From positions 1-39,357 of the forward strand of contig REDH01000209.1 in NCBI GenBank assembly GCA_007693585.1: 39,357 bases of DNA, written 5' to 3'. The translations under genes were made by a program, and so were the position numbers. Origin of the DNA: Deltaproteobacteria bacterium (lineage in GTDB: Bacteria; Myxococcota_A; Bradymonadia; REDH01). Below, piece by piece: positions 34,991-39,357 of this stretch; position 1 is the stretch's first letter; each line of letters opens with the position of its first letter. Under the pieces are notes generated by a model. The model saw nothing but the letters and a program-made list of their open reading frames with translations. It was not told the DNA's origin and made no database searches.

Positions 34991-35039
34991 GCCATGCGAA
35001 CACTCTCCTCGCGAGGATCTGCGCACCGTGCGGCATGGC
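34991..35039. terminator. nested hairpin between convergent genes
   Basis: GCCATGC (34991-34997) pairs with GCATGGC (35033-35039) and encloses the 12-bp palindrome TCCTCGCGAGGA (35006-35017). It lies between the aldehyde dehydrogenase and ferritin-like genes and could end either transcript. No T-run is seen. Confidence 0.4.
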
Positions 35040-35059
35040 CGGGCGCCCGAGGGCAGCGC

Positions 35060-35488
35060 TCAGTCGAGGAGCTGCTCCATCTCCGTCACCGACCGCAGCT
35101 CCGCGAAGTAGATCTGCTGCATGTCGTCGTAGAGATCGCTGTCATCGTCGAGGCCCTTGAGAATCTCCGCGTAGCCCTCGGCGGCGCGCTTCTCGGTCTT
35201 CAGGCTCTCCTGGAGCATCACGCGGTAGTCCGTGGTGTGCTCGATGGGGGTCTCGTCCCGCGCGGTCACCGCCACGCCGCCGAGGACCGAGATGGCCGCC
35301 CGGACGGTCCGCGCGTGGTCGAAGGACTCGGTGGCCTCGCCCTCGAAGAAGGTCTTGAGGTGGAGCCGCTGGATGCCGCTCACGTACTCGGCGAAGTGGG
35401 CGTAGAGGAGCATCGCGCGCAGCTCCCAGGCGAGTGCCCGGTTGAGGTGCTCGACAAGGGCTTCGTTGGGGATCTTGTGCTTGATCAT
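35060..35488 (-). CDS. ferritin-like four-helix protein
   Basis: 142 residues, helical, with the bacterioferritin-like pattern ALVEHLNRALAWELRAMLLYAH (Glu22) in helix 1 and ESFDHA in helix 2 (Glu54, His58). Helix 3 has MLQESLKTEKRAAEGY and helix 4 YFAELRSVTEMEQLL. The usual ExxH of the last helix is not evident (a Ser occupies the expected His place), so the metal site may be incomplete. The start at 35488 gives a normal length; the in-frame extension upstream is not ferritin-like. Ribosome binding site is weak. Confidence 0.75.
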   Translation of the reverse strand: MIKHKIPNEALVEHLNRALAWELRAMLLYAHFAEYVSGIQRLHLKTFFEGEATESFDHARTVRAAISVLGGVAVTARDETPIEHTTDYRVMLQESLKTEKRAAEGYAEILKGLDDDSDLYDDMQQIYFAELRSVTEMEQLLD

Positions 35489-35657
35489 GCGGTTCCGGCG
35501 ATCGAGGTGGGAGAAGAGGAGGAGAGCGCCCACGACGCTCCCGACGCACCGGGGATGGGCGTGGGCGAGGCGTTCGTCAACTGCGCGGGCGACACGGACT
35601 GGCCGAATGGTCGCCCCCGGGTGGCGCGAGGCCGCCCGGCGGGCCGTCACCCGGGCT

Positions 35658-38429
35658 TCAGTCGTCCTGCTCGGGACGGCACTCGTAGAGCTCGGCGCAG
35701 TCGTCCCCGGCCACGTCGATGCAGGCGCGGAGCCGCGCCCCGATGGAGGGGTCGTTCACGGAGTCGATGCAGAGCAGGCTGACGCAGCTCTGCAGGAGCC
35801 CGTCCACGCAGATGTCGGTTTCGAGCGCTCGACCGTGGCGATCCTTGCCGGGGACGCAGCGGGCGTTGCTGCCGGCTGCGCACTGGTCATCGCTCTCGCA
35901 CGGGGTGTAGCAGCCGTTGCCGGCGCAGACCTGATCCGGCCCGCACTCGGTGTCGAAGTTGCACTGGCGCGCATTGCCGCTGCACGCGAGGTTGCCCGCG
36001 GCATCGGCGTCGGGGGTTCCGGTGCAGGTGTCGTCGAAGCCGTTGCACTCCTCGGTGTCGGCGCAGTCGGTGCAGCGACCGAAGGGAGGAATGCAGGCAC
36101 CCTCGGTGCACGTCTCGTCGGTGCCGCAGTCGGTGTCGTCGCTGCAGGCCGCGAGGCAGAAGGGCCGTGCCTCGTTGGGCGGCCGGACGCAGAGTGCGTC
36201 GGCGCCGCACTCGGCGTCCGCGATGCAGGGCTCGCACGCGCCGAGCACGGGGCATCCGGCGTCGGGCCCGTCGGCGCTGCAGGTGTCGCTGACGCCGGTG
36301 CACTCCTCCTCCTCGGCGGGAATGCACTCCCCGGCGCGGTCGAGGGCGGTCCAGACGGCGCGGTAGGCGTTGATGAGCCCGAAGCCGAAGGCATCGGAGC
36401 GTCCGTCCTCGTCGTAGAGGGCGTTGAGGCGATCGAGGGGCTCACTGGTCTCGTGGAGGATGGTCCGGACCTCCTCGGCGGTGAGGTCGGGGTTGGCGCT
36501 GAGCATGAGGCCGATGAGGCCGGTGACGACAGGCGCCGCGGAGGAGGTGCCCCCGAAGTCGTTGGTGTAGTCGCCGGCGTCTCCGCTGGCGCGGTTGTAT
36601 CCGCGGCTGCCGCGGATGTCGGTGGTGGTGATGCCGTGGCGACCGCCCTGGGAGGGAGCGAGGACGTCGAGGACGGGGCTCCAGGAGGAGTAGGTGGCCT
36701 TGCGTCCCTGGTCGTCGCTGGCGCCGACGGAGATCGTGTGCGGGTGGTGGTTGAAGTAGTCGGAGAGCGAGTTGTCGTTTCCGGACGCGAAGACGATCAC
36801 CATGCCGCGTCCGTCGCGGGCCTCGGTGGCGGCGGTGGTGATGGCGCTGTTGACGACGCTGGGGATGCCGAGGGGCCCGCCGGAGTACTGGCGTTCGGTG
36901 ACGAAGTCGATGCTGCCCGTGGAGAGGCCCCAGGAGTTGTTCTGGACGGCGGCCCCGGCGTTGGCGGCGTCGGTGAAGGAGTTGGCGACGTCGGAGTCGC
37001 TGGAGTTGAAGCCGATGATGTTGGCGTACATGGGCATGATGGAGCACCCGGGGCAGACACCCCGTCCGCCGATGTCGTTGGCTCCGGCCGCGGCGACGCC
37101 CGCGACGGCGGTGCCGTGGGAGCAGCACTGGTTGAGGGCGGCGTCGAGGTTGGCCGGCTCGTAGAGCCCCTCGACGATTCGCCCTTCGAAATCGGGGTGC
37201 AGGCTGTCGACGCCGTCGTCGTTGATGGCGATGACGATGGAGGGGTCCCCGAGGGTGAGGCGCCAGGCGCGGACGGCGTCGATGCCGCTGTGGGGCTGGA
37301 CGCCGGGCCGTCCGGTGCCGGTGAGGTGCCACTGCATCTCGAAGAGGGGGTCCTCGATGGTGTCGTGGGCGACGTAGCTGCGGAGGAAGTCGGGTTCGGC
37401 GAAGTCGACGCCCTTGACCTCGCCGAGGCGCAGGAGCCTGCGGAGGAATCCTTGCTGATCCGACGTGTTGCGAACGACCCAGCCGTCCCCGCCGATGCGC
37501 AGGGGCTCGACGATCTCGAGCTCGTGCTCGCCGAGCAGCTTCTCGATGCCGTCCTCGGGGCGCTCGGTGAAGCGGACGACGGCGCGGTCGGTCACGACGA
37601 CGCGGAGGTGGTTGGGGGTGAAGTAGGTGGGGTACTCGGCGAGGAGGCCGGCGTGGGTGCGGAGGGCGTCGAGGAGGCCGCCGTGGACGTGGCCGTCGAG
37701 GGTGACGATGTGGCGGTCGGGGGTCTCCCAGGTGGTGAAGGTGCGGGGGAAGAGCGCGACGATCTCGAGGACCTCGCGGTAGGCTTCCGGGGTGAAGCGG
37801 AACGCGTGGCTGAGGTCGGCGGGCTCGAGGGTGTGGAGGCCGTCGGCGGCGCGGACCTGCTCGAGCTGGATGGGGGGTCCGCACTCGTCGAGCTTCGCGT
37901 CGAGCTCGCGGCAGGCGCGGACGCATTCCTGGTCGAGCTCGGGGATGAAGCCGAAGGTGTCGCAGGCGCGTGCGTTCTCGCAGTTGGTGGCCTGGGTGAG
38001 GCACGTCTGGATCTCGGTGCCGTCGATGCCGATGAACTGGCCGAAGACGGGGAGGCCCTGGCAGAGCTGCATGCAGTCGAAGGACTGGCCGGGGGGCAGT
38101 CCGCCGCCGCCGCCGAAGCCGGCGCCGAGGTCGAGGTAGCCGCACTCCTCGAGGAGGTCGCAGGCGTAGGTGCAGCGCTGGGCGATGGGGGCGTCGAGTG
38201 GCGGGGGGACGCGGCTGCCATCCGGGGGGATGGGGGTGCTCGTCTCGTCGGAGGAGACGTCCGCGGAGCCGGAGCCGCTGACGTCGGACTCCGGCGCGGT
38301 CGGCTCCGCGTCGGAGGAGATGCTGTCGGTATCGCCTCCTGCGGACCCGCCGCTCTCGCTGCTTCCGCAGGCGACGAGGGTGAGGCCGAGCAGGGCGACG
38401 GGCAGGGAGCGCAGGAGGAGCGAGTGCAT
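35658..38429 (-). CDS. S8 subtilase lipoprotein with Cys-rich flanks
   Basis: 923 residues. The signal ends in the lipobox LVAC (Cys21), followed by a Ser/Asp linker, then a Cys-rich segment (about 85-185), a propeptide-like region (about 270-350) and the peptidase domain (about 355-695). The catalytic triad is Asp404 (INDDGVD), His438 (CSHGTAVAG) and Ser629 (GGTSSAAP), with the oxyanion Asn551 (ASGND). Residues 700-923 are a second Cys-rich region with modules such as CTDCADTEECNGFDDTC, resembling MopE-type and related surface repeats. An outer-surface endopeptidase is likely. The ATG at 38429 is preceded by GGAG at about 10 bases. A promoter and repeats lie upstream. Confidence 0.92.
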   Translation of the reverse strand: MHSLLLRSLPVALLGLTLVACGSSESGGSAGGDTDSISSDAEPTAPESDVSGSGSADVSSDETSTPIPPDGSRVPPPLDAPIAQRCTYACDLLEECGYLDLGAGFGGGGGLPPGQSFDCMQLCQGLPVFGQFIGIDGTEIQTCLTQATNCENARACDTFGFIPELDQECVRACRELDAKLDECGPPIQLEQVRAADGLHTLEPADLSHAFRFTPEAYREVLEIVALFPRTFTTWETPDRHIVTLDGHVHGGLLDALRTHAGLLAEYPTYFTPNHLRVVVTDRAVVRFTERPEDGIEKLLGEHELEIVEPLRIGGDGWVVRNTSDQQGFLRRLLRLGEVKGVDFAEPDFLRSYVAHDTIEDPLFEMQWHLTGTGRPGVQPHSGIDAVRAWRLTLGDPSIVIAINDDGVDSLHPDFEGRIVEGLYEPANLDAALNQCCSHGTAVAGVAAAGANDIGGRGVCPGCSIMPMYANIIGFNSSDSDVANSFTDAANAGAAVQNNSWGLSTGSIDFVTERQYSGGPLGIPSVVNSAITTAATEARDGRGMVIVFASGNDNSLSDYFNHHPHTISVGASDDQGRKATYSSWSPVLDVLAPSQGGRHGITTTDIRGSRGYNRASGDAGDYTNDFGGTSSAAPVVTGLIGLMLSANPDLTAEEVRTILHETSEPLDRLNALYDEDGRSDAFGFGLINAYRAVWTALDRAGECIPAEEEECTGVSDTCSADGPDAGCPVLGACEPCIADAECGADALCVRPPNEARPFCLAACSDDTDCGTDETCTEGACIPPFGRCTDCADTEECNGFDDTCTGTPDADAAGNLACSGNARQCNFDTECGPDQVCAGNGCYTPCESDDQCAAGSNARCVPGKDRHGRALETDICVDGLLQSCVSLLCIDSVNDPSIGARLRACIDVAGDDCAELYECRPEQDD

Positions 38430-38483
38430 CACGGGGGATCTCCGGTCGGTGGGGTGGCGGCGGCCGGACGCCGGGCCGCCGGC

Positions 38484-38512
38484 ATGAAACAGGGTCGGCG
38501 GATGTGAGTCAA
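38484..38512 (-). promoter_or_regulatory. promoter of the subtilase gene
   Basis: On the minus strand TTGACT (38507-38512, 5 of 6), a 17-base spacer and TTTCAT (38484-38489, 4 of 6). It places the transcript start about 50 bases before the ATG at 38429 and is the best sigma-70-like promoter in the window. Confidence 0.6.
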
Positions 38513-38521
38513 TACCCACAT

Positions 38522-38550
38522 CGGAAACACTGCGGGGTCGGGTGTTTCCG
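38522..38550. promoter_or_regulatory. 9-bp inverted repeat just upstream of the subtilase promoter
   Basis: CGGAAACAC (38522-38530) and GTGTTTCCG (38542-38550) are perfect inverted repeats separated by 11 bases. The site begins 10 bases upstream of the -35, a usual position for an activator. As RNA it could also form a hairpin. Confidence 0.55.
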
Positions 38551-38570
38551 AAGGGTTCGTGGGCGGGCGA

Positions 38571-38680
38571 GCGGCGGGTGCCGGTACGCGACCGGGCGGC
38601 GGGTTCGGACATGCGGCGGGTGCCGGTACGCGATCGAGTGGCGGGTGCGGGTGAGCGGCGGGTGCCGGTGCGGGCGGGGC
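38571..38680. repeat. 42-bp tandem repeats upstream of the subtilase
   Basis: Units at 38571-38612 and 38613-38654 and a partial third from 38655 share the start GCGGCGGGTGCCGGT, with a period of 42 bp and some divergence in the second half. They lie in a 380-bp gap between the subtilase and the next plus-strand gene, which otherwise shows nothing I recognise beyond the promoter and palindrome. Confidence 0.7.
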
Positions 38681-38809
38681 GTGTGGTCGTGGGCGGAGCG
38701 GGGGAGACTCGCGTGGCTTCGGGTGGGTTGTGCATGGCACTTGAGTGCGGGGGAGCATTCGACGTACGGCTTGGCCGGGAGGGTGGAGCGGTGAGGCGCA
38801 GGAGGCTCG

Positions 38810-39268
38810 ATGGGACGGAGAGACGGATCGGTCCGGGAGGCGAAGGGGCGGGTGAGGCCGGGAGGTCTGGCGGTGTGGGCGTTGCGGCGGCTGGATCGTC
38901 GGTCGACGTCGCGGGGTCGGGAGCCGTTCGACGCGCTGGAGGTGGGGGTGTTGCGGGCGCTGGTTCCGGTGCTGTTGCCGGTCTCTCGCGAGGTGACGGC
39001 GGTTCGCGAGGCGGCGGGGGAGGTGGAGGAGGCGCTGCAGGGTCTGGACGACACGACGCTGGCGGAGGTGCGTGCGACGCTGGTGTGGCTGGACATCGCG
39101 CCCTGGCGTCTGGGGCCGCGGCGTGCACGTCTGACGGCGTTGTCGGCGGTGGAGGTGGAGCAGTTCGTGCAGGCGTGGAGCGTGAGTCGGGTGCCCGACG
39201 AGCGGGCGCGGTGGGAGGTGTTTCGGGGGATCGTGCTGCATGTGGGCTGGCCGCGGGAGGAGGGCTGA
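38810..39268 (+). CDS. probable small subunit of a membrane or GMC-type dehydrogenase
   Basis: 152 residues, helical and basic at the N-terminus. The region ALEVGVLRALVPVLLP and the ending WEVFRGIVLHVGW recall the small companion subunits (gluconate 2-dehydrogenase subunit 3-like) that pair with FAD-dependent GMC oxidoreductases. AGGAGG lies 4-5 bases before the ATG. The stop shares a base with the start of the next gene, which begins like a FAD enzyme; this strengthens the call. Codons are strongly G-ending. Similarity is faint, so the assignment is tentative. Confidence 0.5.
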   Translation: MGRRDGSVREAKGRVRPGGLAVWALRRLDRRSTSRGREPFDALEVGVLRALVPVLLPVSREVTAVREAAGEVEEALQGLDDTTLAEVRATLVWLDIAPWRLGPRRARLTALSAVEVEQFVQAWSVSRVPDERARWEVFRGIVLHVGWPREEG

Positions 39269-39357
39269 TGCGATCGGGCGAGGTGCATCTGGGCCGGGAT
39301 CTGGGTCCGACATGGACGGCGTCGGTGGACGCGGTGGTGGTGGGGGTGGGGGCGGCG
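39268..39357 (+). CDS. start of a FAD-dependent oxidoreductase, cut by the window edge
   Basis: Thirty codons are visible from an ATG that overlaps the previous stop (TGATG). The last residues, VDAVVVGVGAA, are the beginning of a Rossmann dinucleotide-binding loop (GxGxxG). A GMC-family oxidoreductase is inferred from the small-subunit-like gene before it; the sequence is too short to decide. Confidence 0.55.
   Translation, partial: MRSGEVHLGRDLGPTWTASVDAVVVGVGAA

Noticed and set aside
35552-35580. Promoter for the ferritin-like gene
   Set aside because: TTGACG is a fair -35 but the -10 position reads CATCCC, a poor match.
35442-38507. Long plus-strand frame opposite the subtilase
   Set aside because: Antisense shadow; the minus frame has the full catalytic triad and signal peptide.

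Overview
The window is about 39 kb of very GC-rich bacterial chromosome. Genes end overwhelmingly in G or C at the third codon position, and GTG starts and many lipoproteins are common. Three things point to a Myxococcota- or Bradymonadota-like lineage (former Deltaproteobacteria): lipoproteins built of repeated Cys-rich modules, a subtilase lipoprotein with long Cys-rich regions, and a CxxxY-type CcmE in a rearranged cytochrome c maturation locus. This placement is inference. I see no tRNA, rRNA, insertion sequence, phage gene or cas gene.

Left part (1-9.6 kb): the end of a Gln/Pro-rich single-pass membrane protein, an RND/MMPL exporter divergent from a PAPS-dependent sulfotransferase, the housekeeping cluster rplU-rpmA-obgE ending in a hairpin terminator, and a large ceramidase-like lipoprotein. 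The ceramidase gene converges on the ccm operon, and one hairpin contains both stop codons.

Middle (9.6-18 kb, minus strand): a c-type cytochrome maturation (Ccm, System I) operon in the order ccmE, ccmF-ccmH fusion, small coiled-coil membrane protein, large unknown membrane-anchored periplasmic protein, ccmA, ccmB, ccmC, ccmD, small membrane protein. Most junctions are 4-bp ATGA overlaps. CcmE carries Cys in place of the heme-binding His, CcmF and CcmH are one polypeptide, and two unfamiliar proteins sit inside the coupled chain. This is the strongest candidate for an under-described system here. A lipoprotein with one CxxCH heme site at 26.9-27.5 kb is a plausible client.

Right of the operon (18-30.4 kb): an HD phosphohydrolase, a pair of 31-bp direct repeats, a TerB-like protein, a Cys-rich repeat lipoprotein, and a long acyl-CoA dehydrogenase whose promoter carries a near-perfect FadR-type operator. 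Then follow a beta-barrel protein, a Fur-family regulator, a royal-jelly/yellow-family lipoprotein divergent from the cytochrome lipoprotein, an RlmI-like rRNA methyltransferase, and a two-gene unit for a barrel protein and a lipoprotein with a classic terminator.

Right end (30.4-39.4 kb): a penicillin/AHL-acylase-family lipoprotein followed by an aldehyde dehydrogenase, a ferritin-like protein, a large S8 subtilase lipoprotein with a good promoter, a palindrome and 42-bp tandem repeats upstream, and the start of an apparent small subunit plus FAD-dependent oxidoreductase pair cut by the window edge.
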